A stretch of 64,000 nt of DNA from Valencia hispanica (Eukaryota > Chordata > Actinopteri > Cyprinodontiformes > Valenciidae): NCBI GenBank assembly GCA_963556495.2, contig OY747703.1, positions 26,965,796 through 27,029,795 on the forward strand, given 5' to 3'. Position numbers and translations under genes: made by a program. Of the stretch, positions 1 to 36,195 are shown piece after piece (position 1 is the stretch's first letter; each line of letters opens with the position of its first letter). The notes under the pieces are model-generated. The model was not told the origin of the DNA, ran no database searches, and worked only from the letters and a program-made list of their open reading frames with translations.

Positions 1-179
1 CAACAAGCCCGAGATGTACTAGTCCGCCGGCCCAGTGAGAGTCCAACTGGCTGTTAGAAAGCTCTCATGAACACACCGGACCGTAAAGTAGCATACCTAA
101 CCTCACCAACCTGTGCCATACCGCTCAGTGGAAATGAGGCCTGAGTGGTTTTCTTCACGTATCGCCCTGGCCTAAACTC

Positions 180-995
180 TGAACAGTTTCCCTGTCCCTG
201 CTAAGGAAAAGCATCCCCACTGTATGATGCTGCACCATATTTCAAAACGGGAACTGTGTTTTGAGCGCGAGGTGTTAGTTTTTTGCCACAAATGTTTTGC
301 ATGTTGTTGCTTGGGGCAAATGGCTATAATTGGGTTTCCTGTGGCTTTTGTTTACTAATAGTTACTCTCCACTCTTTCATAACTGCTAGATTTTTTGGAT
401 TGAATGAGTAATCGTTTTCCTGTTGATACATTTCTTTTTTCTGCATGAACTGTGGATTTCTGCCAATCCTCCAGAGTTACCATGGGCCTCTTGGCTGCTT
501 CTCTGATAATACTGTCCTTGTCTTGTACAGTTTAGGTGGACGTCCTTGTCTTGGTAGGCTGGCAGCTGTTCCATACTCTCCCCATTTTCAGGTTTTGAAT
601 TGAACAGTGCTCAGTAAGATGTTCAAAGGTTGGGCTAAATGTTTGTACAATGTTATCCCTGACCTACTTAATTGGTCTTCACGATGCTGTACGTCCACTG
701 TTATCTAAAATCTCCGAGGCCGGATTTTAACTGGAGTTATACTAAGAAAAATTACTCAGTCGTGTTGCCTGGCATCGGGTTTTATCTAGGGGTATCAGCG
801 GAAAGGGAGCTGCATATGCACTTTTTAGACTTTTTCTGTTTAAAAAATAAAACAGTACATCTTTTTTCTTCTCAACAATCTACATTGCATTAGTATATAA
901 CATAAAATCCTAATGAAATACACTGATTGTTTTTGTAACAACCTGTGAAAAACAGGTTGGGGGGTATGAATACTTTAGCATGGCATTGTACGTGC
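180..995 (-). mobile_element. Decayed Tc1-like transposon
   Basis: This stretch reads like the antisense strand of a fish Tc1-like element: the block around 460-560 (lines containing ccagagttaccatgggcc and gtttaggtggacg) matches the N-terminal helix-turn-helix part of such transposases read backwards, and the right end near 960-992 (gggtatgaatactttagcat) resembles the terminal repeat. No open transposase frame survives. It lies in the grk4 intron upstream of the first exon seen here. Family assignment is from memory of the consensus, not from a search. Confidence 0.72.
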
Positions 996-1368
996 TTGCA
1001 AAGAACTGTCCACTTGTGTATTTGATCTTCACTCTTAGCTTGCCATTCATCATTTCACTAACCCACGTCATTTTGAGCTAAACTGGAATTTTAATTAAGT
1101 TGAAATTCCTGTTTAGTTCAGTGGTAAAGACAATTACCCTTGCCTGAGATTGCCCAACTCTATAATGTTTCCTTCAGATTTTCCTGGGTGACTCTTTTCC
1201 AGCTTTGTCAGGACTTGACAGAGGTTTATGTCACGCATGGAGGAGATTTTGTATTTGCGAAATGTTGGCGTTAGGTTTAAAATTGTGAAAGTGTAAACCA
1301 GAGAGAACCCTGGGTTTCTCTTCAGGTTTTTGATCACAAAATCATAACATTCATAGACAAATACAGTG

Positions 1369-1640
1369 CATTGCAAAAGTATTCAGATTGATTGAGCCTT
1401 TGCGTCGTTTGTCACATTACAACCATAAACATAAATGTGTATTTGATTCTAATTATATGTGACAGCTCAACATAGGGTAAACGTCCACCCGAGTCACGAA
1501 TCTCTCACCAGGTTTTTAGCTTCATCCATCTTCCCCTCAACTCTGACCAGCTTTCCCACAGTATGATGCTGCCACCACCATGCTTCATGATGGGTTGCTA
1601 TCAGACTCTTAACGGTTTGACAACCTCGACTAAAAATGGA
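1369..1640 (-). mobile_element. Internally deleted Tc1-like fragment
   Basis: It begins with a typical Tc1 terminal sequence (cagtgcattgcaaaagtatt at about 1370) followed by the subterminal gtcacattacaacc, then jumps at about 1500 to the internal block containing atgatgctgccaccaccatg. The intervening sequence is missing, so this is a non-autonomous or decayed copy. It encodes nothing. Confidence 0.7.
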
Positions 1641-2284
1641 GACCTTCGCAGTATTTGGGCAAGAACTATAAACAATCTATATCATGATGTAATTTCTTTT
1701 ATTTAAAACTGAAAATCAGAATATTGAATATTTTCTCTGATGCTGCTTAATTTGACTGTTACAATAATGCCATACTTTTTTCCTGTTTTGCTTTTTATTG
1801 AGTAACACAGATTATAAAAAGCTGAATAGAAATCCCAATAACTTACATGAAGATTTAAATTTGTAGAATATTAACATTTTTGCAAATAAATACATTAACA
1901 ATAACAGTATTTTTGGTGATTACAAGTGTTTATTAGGTCAAGTATTTATTCAGCCGATGTTTCTTATGCAGCGTACACACTTTCTGTGTCGACTCCAATA
2001 CTGGTTGTTCTCCAAGGAAACTGCTTTGCTTTTAGAGAAATTACTTTTTTGCAGAAGAAGTTATGAAAACACACATACTGAAATCATTCATTTGTCCTCC
2101 AGTGTAATTGTTGCCAGGTCCCAGTTAAATGGGGGGGGGAAACCCATTAGAATATGTAATGGTTGCACAATAGGCATCGTTGGAAAAACAAAGGAGAAAG
2201 AAAACGCAGATGACGTACAGCTGAGAAGTAGATGTTTTCTTCCTATGAATAAATGCAGGCATAACCTTTTTAATCAGAGTAAGC

Positions 2285-3031
2285 CAGTGTTTCTCAAACT
2301 ATGGGGCGAGCCCCACTAGTGGGGCGCAGAGGTATTGCAGGTGGGGCGTGACATAAATGGGATTTAAATAGTTTTTCCCCCCTAGATTCTGTCGTGAATG
2401 TTTCACTGCACTGTAAATTAAATCAACCAGCTCCCCCCTCTCACAAAATTAAACACACTCAAATAAATTAGCAATTGTGATCATCATTGTAAACAGAACC
2501 AGGACCTGGAACATCGGGCTGGGAGTTTGATGTTGGAATATATCACAGCAGAACAAAACAAGCTGAAGTAGCCAAATTATCAGAGATTCCATCAACAAAA
2601 TGTTCAAATATCTAAAAAGATCAGGGAACGTTTCAGAGTCAAAGAAGTCAGACGGTCAACCACGGAGGAAATACAGGGATGAGTATCTTGCTCTTTATTT
2701 TTATTTATTTTTTTAATTTTATTTTGTACTTTTGAAAGCTTTGTAAATTTGATAAAACTACAACTTTTATTTTCTCCAACTGTGAGCTGAAGTTCTACAT
2801 GTAGCAACTACTGACGGCATATATTTCCGGTTTTATACCAGTGTGCAACCCCTTTTTCCAACTAATTTATACCCTTAAAAACTCGTAGACTAACTCGGCT
2901 ATTTAAATAAATAAAACACTTTAAAAATCAGGCGTGGTCACCATTCTGTTGGGGCGATAAAAGCATGGGGGGCTTGTGTATGCTCCTTTGTCCAAAGTGG
3001 GGAATGATAAAAAAAAGTTTGAGAAACACTG
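2285..3031 (+). mobile_element. hAT-type deletion derivative with TIRs and 8-bp target duplication
   Basis: The left end 2285-2300 (cagtgtttctcaaact) is the exact inverse of 3016-3031. The element is flanked by a perfect 8-bp duplication, gagtaagc, at 2277-2284 and 3032-3039. Perfect 16-bp inverted repeats with an 8-bp duplication are the hAT signature. Inside, an ATG at 2600 opens a short frame (MFKYLKRSGN..., ending RRKYRDEYL) that resembles the start of ZBED/hAT transposases of vertebrates. The rest of the transposase is gone, so the element is non-autonomous. Confidence 0.88.
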
Positions 3032-3149
3032 GAGTAAGCTTTCACTGTTTAGAGCTTAAAGAACAAATTTTGGTAATCATATTTGCTAAATGTCCGAATA
3101 ATGAAAACGTATTTTGAAGATATAGTTTTCATACACTTTTATAGTATTA

Positions 3150-3955
3150 GGTAGAGTAGCCTCCAAAATGTATGCTTTGGGTCAAACATTTTAAGCATTC
3201 CTCCACAAGCTTGGCTGTATTTGTTTCCTATTCCTCCTAAAAACCTCTGTGAGACTGAGATCAGGGCTTTGACTTTTTGTGTTCAAGCCCCACTGTAACT
3301 AATCTGACTGTGTGATTTGGGTCATCGTCCTTTTCGAAGACCCTTTTTCTGCCCAAGCTTTAATTTCCTCACTGATTATTCATATTGTTGCTTCAGTATT
3401 TCTATATAAGGTTATTTTCCTCATGGTCCCATCTGGCGTTCTCAGCCATGCAAGCTTTCACCTTTATCCTCCAAATGGTCCAGTGGTTGTTACGGTCAAA
3501 GATTTTGATTTGAACTTCATGAGACCAGAGGACGCGTCTCTGAAAATTAAGGTCTTTGTCCTGGAGTGCATTTCCAATCTGAAATCTGTATTTCTATTTC
3601 ACCCTGCTCTTGCTTTACTGGCTTCTTCCCCACTGAGTGGCCTTTCAGCCTTTGTCGGTACAGCATTTGTTTCTTTGTGGATAATGACACTGTCGTACCC
3701 TCACCAGCCAGCATCTTCTCAAGATCTTTTGCTTTTGTACTGGGGTTGATGACTACCAAAACATATTCATCTCCACAACACTAAATCCATCCATAATCCA
3801 TCTGGTTCCCAAAAAGTACATTAGCTGGACATCCCCCACGTTTATACTTGTTTGTGGTTATTTGAACAGATGAACACGCCCCCTTTAGGTAACAAGAAGT
3901 TTTATACAAGGATGAACAAGACTTGTGGAGATCCACAAACCTCTTCTTGATTTTT
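3150..3955 (-). mobile_element. Decayed Tc1-like transposon (Sleeping Beauty-like group)
   Basis: Read on the - strand this resembles the middle and N-terminal part of a Tc1-like transposase. Recognisable blocks are the reverse complement of the region around the first catalytic aspartate (atgagaccagaggacgcgtc at about 3519) and the downstream ggcctttcagcctttgtcgg block. Several short open frames on both strands are by-products. No terminal repeats are clear. Confidence 0.6.
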
Positions 3956-4054
3956 TATTTTTTTATTTTTGGGGGGGTGAACTTTTTATTTTTATTTTTC
4001 CAGTGATGTTTGAGGTGCTGCCTTTAAAAATACACCAACAAGTGTGCCTCTAGT

Positions 4055-4275
4055 TATTACAAGTGAATGTAATGTAAATTCAGGCTAAAACCCATCTGTT
4101 CAGAGCTGCCTTTGAGTAACGGGTCAATAATGGCTGAACAGTCATACGTTTTAATGTGTCACATGTTGTGTCTCTAATGTTGTGTTTTATGATTTTATTG
4201 TTGGTTTATTGCTGCTTTTATTTTATCTCCTAATCTGTGTGCTATGCAAATAAAGTGGCTTTCCCTTGCCTTAAA
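4055..4275 (+). mobile_element. 3' end of an L2-like LINE
   Basis: The segment ends with gctatgcaaataaagtggct followed by ttgcctt, the same type of 3' tail as the longer L2 copy ending near 43738 (gtgctatacaaataaaattg, then gccttgcc). It is 5' truncated and non-coding. Confidence 0.55.
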
Positions 4276-7011
4276 AAGTCATGACATATTATAGGTTTTC
4301 CCAAATACCTTAAAGGCGTTGTAATATTGGTGCATTTAAAACTCAGAATTTAAAGAAGTAATAAAAAGATCTGACCTAAAACTGAAAAGGTGTAGGCTCA
4401 TTTAAAGGTCTCATTCACTCGATTATTCGATAAATTTACTGTGGTCTCTAGTCTGTACGCCTTGTGAGTCATTTTCTGTGGGAAGAAATGCTCTCACACT
4501 CCTGTTTCCTGTTATACTTCGGTGGTGGTGTTCCAAAATACAAATTCCAACTGTTTCTTCCTCAGCTCTTCTTTTTTGGGTAAAAAAAATCCAACATTGA
4601 TGTGTTATCTTCACAAAAAACAGAAGCCCGAACACGTTTTGCCATGTTGTGGAGTTGCTAATTGTTAGCTTCTACTGGCAGAGACGCACTCTGCTCCCTC
4701 CTGGCCGCAAAATCAATACAGCTTTCATGTGGGTGGTCACAAGCCAAGATGGGTGAGGCCATGAAAACTAATTATCCCTGTGATTGAGACCTTTAATGTT
4801 GAATAGCTGGATACCATGGACTTCCATCCCCATAGGTACAATAAACCTGCTCCAGAAAACCTTTCTTCTGGGTATGTGAGCAGGGTGCTACACTTTGCTG
4901 TTTATAAGACCCAACAACTGGCAACAGCTAAATTTGAAAGGAAAATAAATTTTGTACATATACAGGGTGCACCTGATTATGAAATATATATTCATGTTGT
5001 AACATGAGATATTTACACAGAAAGACGGTACACTGAGGGTAATGCCAGGAGGTAATGTTTTCGTGCCCATCTGTTTGTTTGTCCGGAAGGTATGGAGGGA
5101 TTACGATGAAATTTTCAGGAAATGTCCGCAACTGGACCATGAACAACCGATTACATTTTGGGGTTGATCCGACATGAAGCCACAGACCAGTGGTGCCAAC
5201 TTTGACTCCTCTCCCGTGTCAGAGAGCTCACAAGCGGCTCCCCTCGTGCAGCAGCTCCAAAACTCCCCTCTCCTCTGGAAGAGCACAGCCATTCGTCTCT
5301 TTAACAGACATTTTGTTGTAAAAAAGTCAAGAAAGTTGGAATTACTGGCCCTGGCAGAGGTCTGCGCTCTCTTAGTGCTTTTCTAGGTTTTAATTTAAGA
5401 CGTGTTTTTTTTTTTTTTTTTTTTTTTTCAACTCTACCTGAAAATCGGCAGTACAGCACCAACACAACAGTAACATGTCTGGTTGGAAAATAAAACATAC
5501 TTTCGCCTACCAGAAAAGTCATTGGTCGCCATCTTCCTCTCTAAAGCGACTGTCGCCTTCTTCAGTATCTTTGTGCTCTGAAAGCTTTTGTCATCTTTTT
5601 AGACTCTGTTCTTCCCCCTGCCTCCTCCGTCTCACCATCGATTCATTGATGTCAAGCCTACATGTAGTAGCTCTATTTCCTTCTTTGACAGCCACCTTGA
5701 TTGCCTTTAACTCAAAAGCTGCATTATATGGATTTCTTCGTGTGTTTTCCATGATGAGGGTTTGTGCATGAAAATGACCAGTATTGTCTTTTTCGGTGCA
5801 TAATCTTTCCCCACGTCTGTCTCAGTTTTGCACTTCCTGCTACAGTGCCCCCCAGAGGCCAGTAAAAGTTTATAAATTAGCTGCATCGTTGTGTAGGACG
5901 CGGGGTCCAAAGAGTGTGAAAAAAGTAGCGGCTTGTGCCTTACTGCGTGATTTTTGCAACAGTAGTTTGCTCTAGTCTGAAGCATGTTGGTGCAACCAGT
6001 AAAGAGATCTGGTGCACATCTGAGGATCAGTGCACATAGGCAGGTTATCGAATGAAACCAGGATGAGAAGAGAGCCATCAACTATTTATGAACACAACAA
6101 CCAACACTTGACATCATCTTTTCACAACCACAAATCTTCCATCATTTTCTCTATAGTTTCCAGTTGCAAGCAAACAAACTGACCATTAACAGGTTTCACA
6201 TGCAGGTTATCTATTAGACGATCAATTATAAATGTCACGCAAAATTTCTTATCACATGCACTGCTAGAGGAAGTGCTGTATTGTTTAAACAAATGGTCCC
6301 GATTTCTATTTTTGTACATTTTACCTCTAATAATTTAAGGGGGAGTTCTCATTTTATGCAGAAGGAGAAATGCCTACAAAGAATTCTGACATAGGATGAA
6401 AAGTAAGTATGAAGTGTTATAGATCTGTCAACGAGAACTTTAGCAATCGGATTTCAAACATTATGATCATACCGTTTAAAGGGAAGTACTACAAATCTCA
6501 GCTGGTCTCTTTTTATTTGGCCATTTGCGAATGTTGGATTTCCCTTAGTGATGAGGATCTAAAGTGGCACTTTGAGCCACAAAGAAGAGGGGAGGATGTG
6601 TTTCTACAATAAAAAAGAGAACTACCTTAAAGATTTAGAGGGTTTTTTTTCATTTGGTGCCAACAATCTGACTCTTTCGTATCCCAACCTTCCTTCCTCC
6701 TCCCCATGTTTCTACAAATCCATGCATGTTTGTGTTTGTATGTTTGTTTTGTGCATGCATGCGTCCGTGCATCTGTCCTGATCGTCAGCTGGAGCTTGTC
6801 CTGGGTCGTCTTCCTCATTTGGTAAGAGGAAATATGAGTCAAATAGACACCATTAGTTCAAATAAAATGTAACCAGCTGCACAGGAAAGACGGGACTGAA
6901 ACACCGACAGAAATCATAGATGCAGGCAGTCTGTTTTGTTTCTACGAAATGTTGCAAAAGCAAATTAACATTTCTTTAGTTCTCTTTAGGACAGCCTACT
7001 TTTTAGGAACA
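4276..7011. other. grk4 intron, no gene seen
   Basis: I see no exon or RNA gene here. It contains a T24 tract at 5405-5428. The stretch 5000-5400, with phrases such as ctggcagaggtctgcgctct, looks like an interspersed repeat, but I cannot classify it. Short open frames on both strands have no recognisable similarity. Confidence 0.5.
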
Positions 7012-7330
7012 CTATATTGCTAAAAGTATTTGTTCACCCCTCCAAAATCATTCAATTCAGCTGGTGCAACCACTTCCATTGCCACAGGTGCATAAAATCC
7101 AGCCCCCAGACTTGTTCATCCAACGTCATTGCCTGAACTCACAAATTCGATACTGAGGGAATCGTCAAGTATTCCCTATCAACACGGTTGTTTAACACCT
7201 TTTACATAAGAGTTGAAGCTGGTACAGCTGCAAATTGTTAGCTAACATCATATTAACCACTCCATATCAAGAAGGGGGCATCACTTTTCGGCTTTCATAT
7301 ACAAGTGAAGGCAGATAAGTAAATGCAATC
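7012..7330. mobile_element. Short Tc1/mariner-type non-autonomous element
   Basis: It starts with actatattgctaaaagtatt and continues with subterminal sequence of the same family as the larger element at 42076-44115 (which begins atattgccaaaagga). An internal region is deleted, and it resumes with the block containing agagttgaagctg, shared with about 44046. No coding capacity remains. Confidence 0.6.
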
Positions 7331-7819
7331 AGCACAGGTTATACACTACAATACAACAATAATATATCCATTGTATGACTACATGTGTTAAGTGATATTA
7401 AGAGTCTGATTTTGCTGTCATTTAGCTCAATAATGCGTGTATATTTTTGCTCAAGCAAATTGCTGTATCTAGTGAATAAGTTTCCAGATATATTTGACAA
7501 ATTCTCTATAAAAAAGCAAAATTCCAAAAAAGTAAAATATTTTTAGAAACAATAAAAATGATGTATTATTTTAAGGTGTGCCGTGTGGTTTGATTATCCA
7601 TACAAAATGCACCTCGCTTGTTTTGGTGTCTTATTCTTATTGATGGGTGGACAGATTGTGACTTAGGCTTTATGTTTACTGCTCTTTCTTTGCAATCTAT
7701 GTTCTCTTTCACCTCTGATCATGTGATGGGGATCATGAGCGAAAGAAGCTGAGCTCAGCCTTAGTGACTACGCCAGGAGTATCGGAGCAGAGCGGCGGTA
7801 GCTCCAATTAAAAAGGATT

Positions 7820-7955
7820 CAGTCCTGATGGTTTGGTCATCTGTTATGGATGCTTCCCTGGCGTCTTCCTTGAAGGATTTTCCGGAGGAAGTCCTGCTGT
7901 GCAGGAGAGGAGAACCTGCTTGGGGGGACTACATAGATGGGAACTAATTTGGGAT
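7820..7955 (+). mobile_element. Rex3-like LINE remnant, 3' part of ORF
   Basis: Translation of this region gives WFGHLLWMLPWRLP followed by a stop and disrupted remnants. This corresponds to the RWLGHLVRMPPERLPGEVF segment of the longer Rex3-type copy on the other strand at 53527-54585. It is a small, badly decayed fragment. Confidence 0.5.
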
Positions 7956-8549
7956 CAGAATAAGTTCTGCCTTTTGTGTTCCTCAAAGTTATCAATTAAG
8001 ATTCACATAATTGAGTTTTGATGTTTGTAAATTCATTTAGAAGTATCCAACGTCTATCAAAAATAGAAGTTCATCCATTAAACGCTGCAATATTTTTCAT
8101 TTCCAAAGTATTCTGTAATGGTTTGCCAATAACATCCTGTAAAAGCATTACATTACTGGCAAAATGTTTGTTTTAAATAGTCTTACATTATTGGGAAGTT
8201 ACCACATTTCTTTAAAGTTTTTAGTCACTGTTGCATTGTTAGTTGTTGGAAGGTCTAAGGTGGACAGTCATTTGGAAGTTACATTTCCTCTCAGAAAGCT
8301 GGGAAAATTGTTTTTCAAGGCTACATTATGATTGCTTGAAGGTGTAGCTCCTTACAAGATAGATACGAAGTGAAAAGGTAGTTCGAAGCTGTTGTGCAGA
8401 GCTGTGTTGTTATGTCTGAACGGCAAGATGGCAATCCGTCGTCAATATTGAGAGAACAAAAGCATAATGATGGTTGGGCAGTAGAAATGTAGTGGTTGTC
8501 GTCTTTTCCCTCAGAGGTAACCTGAACCCAGCCAGAACCATCAGGCTAG

Positions 8550-31520
<22,971 letters not shown>

Positions 31521-31800
31521 ACCACTCCGTCCCGCTGCCCGCACCCCTCCGCCCCAGAGCTTCACCACAATCTCCAACCGATCGCGAGAATCTTAGGAAC
31601 TCAGTGAATGTCGACCTGTATTTATGAGCTGTATTAAAAGTGTATTATAGCTAAAGAAAAAAGTATGACTTTAAAGATTTTGTACATTTGTACTTGAATT
31701 TATGTCTAGATGTATATTTTCACTAAAGGTTGTATTGTACAAAAAGCCATAAAAGTACCACTTGAATGCATACATTACCTTTTTATTTCCTTATGATTTT
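31521..31800 (+). other. grk4: grk4 proximal 3' UTR (extent uncertain)
   Basis: Sequence after the stop has a possible weak poly(A) signal attaaa at 31633-31638 and cataaa at 31748-31753. No canonical aataaa is seen close by. A longer 3' UTR reaching attaaa at 35709-35714 is also possible. I cannot define the transcript end. Confidence 0.4.
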
Positions 31801-32879
31801 GTTTTATTTGGAATGAGTATGAGAAATGTTCATTAGGTGGTTTCTTTTAAGAAGCACATTTTAGTCCTGTTAGTCTTTTTATTTTTCACAATGTAGCATA
31901 AGGCCTTCTTTTCTATTTTTTATATGTGCTGTATGTTTGCCATTAACTTGATCTTTGTTAGCACATTAGCTCCACTTTATACCAAACTAACTTTTAGCCG
32001 CTAAACGCCTGAAGGCGCCGGCGGATCTCAAACTAGGCCCAAGGGATGCAGTTGGAACTTAATCCAGGTTTCCATTGCTGTGAACGCCCTGATGCTTGAT
32101 ATCTTCCCCGGGAGTGTAAAATCTGCAGCAGTTGGTCCTTCTTAAACCATGTGTACAATCCGTATGACTGGTTAGGATGCAATGGATGGGCATGTCTGGA
32201 GACTAGTTTGTGGTGCCTGTTCCAAGACATTTCACGATTCGTTTTACTGTATGTATTTATTTCTGGAAATCTGTCCATCATTTTTAAATATTAATGAAAC
32301 GCAGCAAACATCTAAAGCCACAATCAATGTTGGAATTTTAAAAATCTTCCCTGAGCTGCAGCAGATTCAAACCGTAAATTCTGTGACGCCTAACGACGTT
32401 TCCAACAGGCAGACACCTGCTATTTACATATCTGTTACAATTTTTTTTGCTCAGACTGATTATTTTGTGGTGATTTATGTTTTTTTTGGGGGGGGGGTTT
32501 CAGAGCTGAGCTTTCACTTCCTGCTTTGTTGTTCGGCTCAAGCAAAGTTGAAACAGTTTCTCTTGAAATCAAAGTAATTTGCTGCCCTTATTTTTGGAAT
32601 ACCGGAAAGAAACATTTTGTTAGTTTTGCTGATAAGAGTTTCATTTAGAGCTCATAGAATGGTTTTTAATCAAAGTAACATTGATTCTTAAGTCAGTGCT
32701 TTTAGTGTTAGAAGTGATTCCATATCCAGTCAGTTCCAGCCTTTTTGCCCCTTGTTGATAGCACAATACTTCACATATTGCTTAACGCTGTGTTTGTGAA
32801 AAAGGTATCATTTAACAGTAATGATTCCCAAGTTTAACAGTTCCATTCTTATGTTCGTCTCAACAATAGGAATGGCATA

Positions 32880-34035
32880 AGGAAGTTGCTTACAAAGGGT
32901 GAAATAAGTATTGAAAACATTTTTCTTCACTAAATCTATTTCTAATGGGGTTATTGATATCAAAACATGCAAACATACATCTTTCACAAACCCAAGTAAT
33001 CCACACATGGAAAGAAATCAAAGCAAATGTTACTGCATAAATTAGATTATGTGAAATGCTCAGTTGCGATTGCGAGACTACCTCCTACCTAGATTGTCTT
33101 GAAATCTTGAACATTCTGAGATGTGGTTTTCAGATCTTTCCCTAGATTTTCAGATGGATTCAAGTTGACTTGGCCACTTTCTGTTTCTGAATCCAATAGA
33201 GTTTTCCTGGCTCAGTTTGGGATCACTGTTTTGCAGAAAAATCCACCTTCAGATTCTTTTCAACTCTGCTAGTAAAATATCCTGAAAAACAGTCCCAGAT
33301 TTTGTTTTTTCCTCTCTTAAACGTTACTGTTGGTGTGGTGTTTTTGAGATGTGTAGTTTTTTCCCTGGGTCGAATTTTAGTCATATCTGACCAGACTCCA
33401 TTCTCCCAGTTTTTCACTGGCTCGTCCGAATGTTCAAGAGAAACCTTTAAGCTACATTGAGCTTTTTCTTCTGCAGTGGAGTGTGGCACAGTGAGCGCTG
33501 CCAAGGTACATTACCAATTGTTTTACGAGAAAAACTATACATGCCCATTCCAGGTCTTTCAGGAACACTCTAGAAGTGTGCCTCGACTCTTGCACCACTC
33601 TTCTGGTTATTCTTTTGACTCCTGTCAGAAAAAGCACCTAGTCGTGACAGCTTTATAGTTAGGTGATGTTCTTCCCACTTCTGGATTATGGCCATAGCAT
33701 TGCTAACTTGGATGTTCAGAAGCTTAGAAATGAGTCTCTAACCACTGTAACCACTGAAACATGAACCAGCTGATATTATTTTGCACTGTTGGGGAGCAGG
33801 ATTGTTTTCTAAATACTAACATCTTACAGATATTTTTCATGGCTTTCTACGGATTATTGCAACTTTTTTTCTCTACTTGTTTAAAACTTATTCCTTGCGT
33901 CATTCCTCTTTATCACACATCATTTATTGAGTAATTTGTTTTAATGGCTTTTCTACGTGTGGAGTATTTTGGTTGCTAATGAAATATATTGAAATATATT
34001 TACCAAGAAAAAAATTGTGTTCAATACTGATTTCG
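32880..34035 (-). mobile_element. Decayed Tc1-like transposon
   Basis: The left end gggtgaaataagtattgaaa and the right end aattgtgttcaatactgatt are inverted copies of one terminal repeat type. The interior at 33100-33750 follows the antisense strand of a transposase (for example cccacttctggattatggcc near 33677). Stops and indels abound. Confidence 0.68.
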
Positions 34036-36195
34036 TCTGCTGTTACTGCAGTTGTGTTCAGCAGGTTTTAAGATGATTTATTTTTACACTTCTCCCTTCC
34101 TGTTGAAGTGTTTTTCCAACTAAACTAAGTTTTTTTTTTTTTTTTCTGTTTTTTTCAGTACATTCACTTTTAAATTTATTTCCAGGTTTTGCTCTCAAGG
34201 CAGATGCTGTTTAGCCTCCCCCTCCCCTCGCATCCAACACCTGTTTTTAATGCTGTGAATACCCCCACCTCAACATGATAGCTGCGTGCTTGTGTATATT
34301 TCACCGTTCGCTAAGCGCAGCTTTGTTTCACTTTGTGAATTAGACTTCATTTGCTCTACTTTTGTACAGTTCAGCAACTTTAATGAGAAATTTAAATCAC
34401 ATGAAAGCAGTCTGTAATTACTCAGTGCAATTTTTAAAAATGATTTTTGAACTTTATCATTTCCAAGCATACATTCAGACTTCGAGGCTGCATACGTTTG
34501 ATAAGGTACGCATGGAGTTCCCAGTGTAATAAAACGATGTGTTCTGAAAGTTTCTTCAGTCAGGAATCAGATGTGAGCATTCAGAGGTTTCTCGCTTATT
34601 GTTTTTCTAATTTAATTTGTTTAGCTCTCAGGCACATTTTTTGAAACTAATTGCATTCATGTAGATTTTAGCTCTTTTGCCTCAAAACAAACTTGTAAAT
34701 TCTGTATTTCTAACATGTAACTAAAGCTCCAAGGTGAAAACTTTACTGCGTCCATCATCCATGCCTGTGTCTTTGTTTTGAAGGTATTTCCTATATATCC
34801 CCATAGGAGTGAAAACGTTCTATCAGATTCATTGCACTATATGATATGTTTTGACAATGTCTTTGGGAAGTGTCTTTAACTGTTCAGACAATGATACCAA
34901 AAGCAACCTTCTCCAGATTAAACATGTTCCTTTCTTAAAGAATTTACTCGAGGATAAACCAACAGCCTTTATTAAATGTGCCAATTACCAAGTTAGTTTC
35001 TGACATCCTGCCTTCTTGTTTTTTACCTCATTTACTTCCCATCCACTGAAATTTCTTCATATACATATCTAAAGAAAAAAAAAAACTTAAATCAGCTCAA
35101 CTGTTTTGAATGTCCGCACTAAGTGCATTGTAATGCCTGTTTTAAAAAAAAAAAAGACATGTTTTATTACTCAAGCATGTATCGATTTGTAATACTTCAG
35201 GATCCTTGTATATGTAAGTGATGACCTTCTTGTGCCAACATATGTCGCTGGTTATCAGAGGACGACTTTGTGAATGGCCAGGAGTGACCAGCGGGAGTTG
35301 GCCTGTTGGATAACAATTGTTCCTGGTTTGTTCCTGCCTTTCTGCCAGAGTGCTGATGGCGAGTCAAAACTGGTATAAGGCTCGCAAGCAAACACCTATA
35401 AAGTGGAAAATCACTTGAATTAGTTTGTAGGTAATGCACCTGTACAAATTCAAATCTGCAGTTTTTTTTTCTGTGGGAAAAAAAAAACATGGGTTGATTA
35501 TAGTTACAGCAAAGGAGGATGAACAAATGGATTTTTGGTATTCAAACAGGGAGTTGATTTTTTTGTTTTTTTGTTTGTTTTCATGTTCAGTCTGTACAGT
35601 CATGTTATTCAACCACTGCAGTCATTGTTAATTCTTGTACAAGTTGTATCACTGGTTGTTGTACCATATCTGACATTTGTAATTATGAAATAATACACTG
35701 CCATTTGTATTAAAAGTGTCTTAACTTGTTTTTCTTTTGTTCATTTATGAATGAGGCAGAAGAAGGGAAACTCTTTTTGATAGTTACTGATCACTGTAAA
35801 TTAAAGTTAAAGATTTCTTCCTGTCTGCTGATTGTCTGTCTTTACAGTTTTCTTTTTCTCCAAGAGATGAATCTTTTATTCTAGGGCACTTAACTTCCCC
35901 GAAGCCCCAATCTGTTCTGGGCTGTTTGTTTATTAGCTGATGGTGAGAAGGTCACGCCTCCTACTGACTATTGGGACGTTGCAGAGAAAATCATCCTATG
36001 TCTCTTTAAACTATTAAACAAATAATCGTAGGTTATGCAGCAGGAATGGCATATTAATGTTTGCAAACACATTTAAACTTATTCATTTGCCTTTGTTCAG
36101 CTGAGGAGACAACACTGCCTATGAAGTATTAACCCCAGCAGTTACTGTTTTAGACATGATTAAAATCTCAGTCTGTGGAGTATATATATATTCTA
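34036..36195. other. Intergenic or distal grk4 3' UTR, no gene seen
   Basis: No exon or known repeat recognised. Contains a T-rich run at 34130-34146 and poly(A)-signal-like attaaa at 35709 and 35800, which could end a long grk4 transcript. The open frames are short and lack motifs. Confidence 0.45.
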
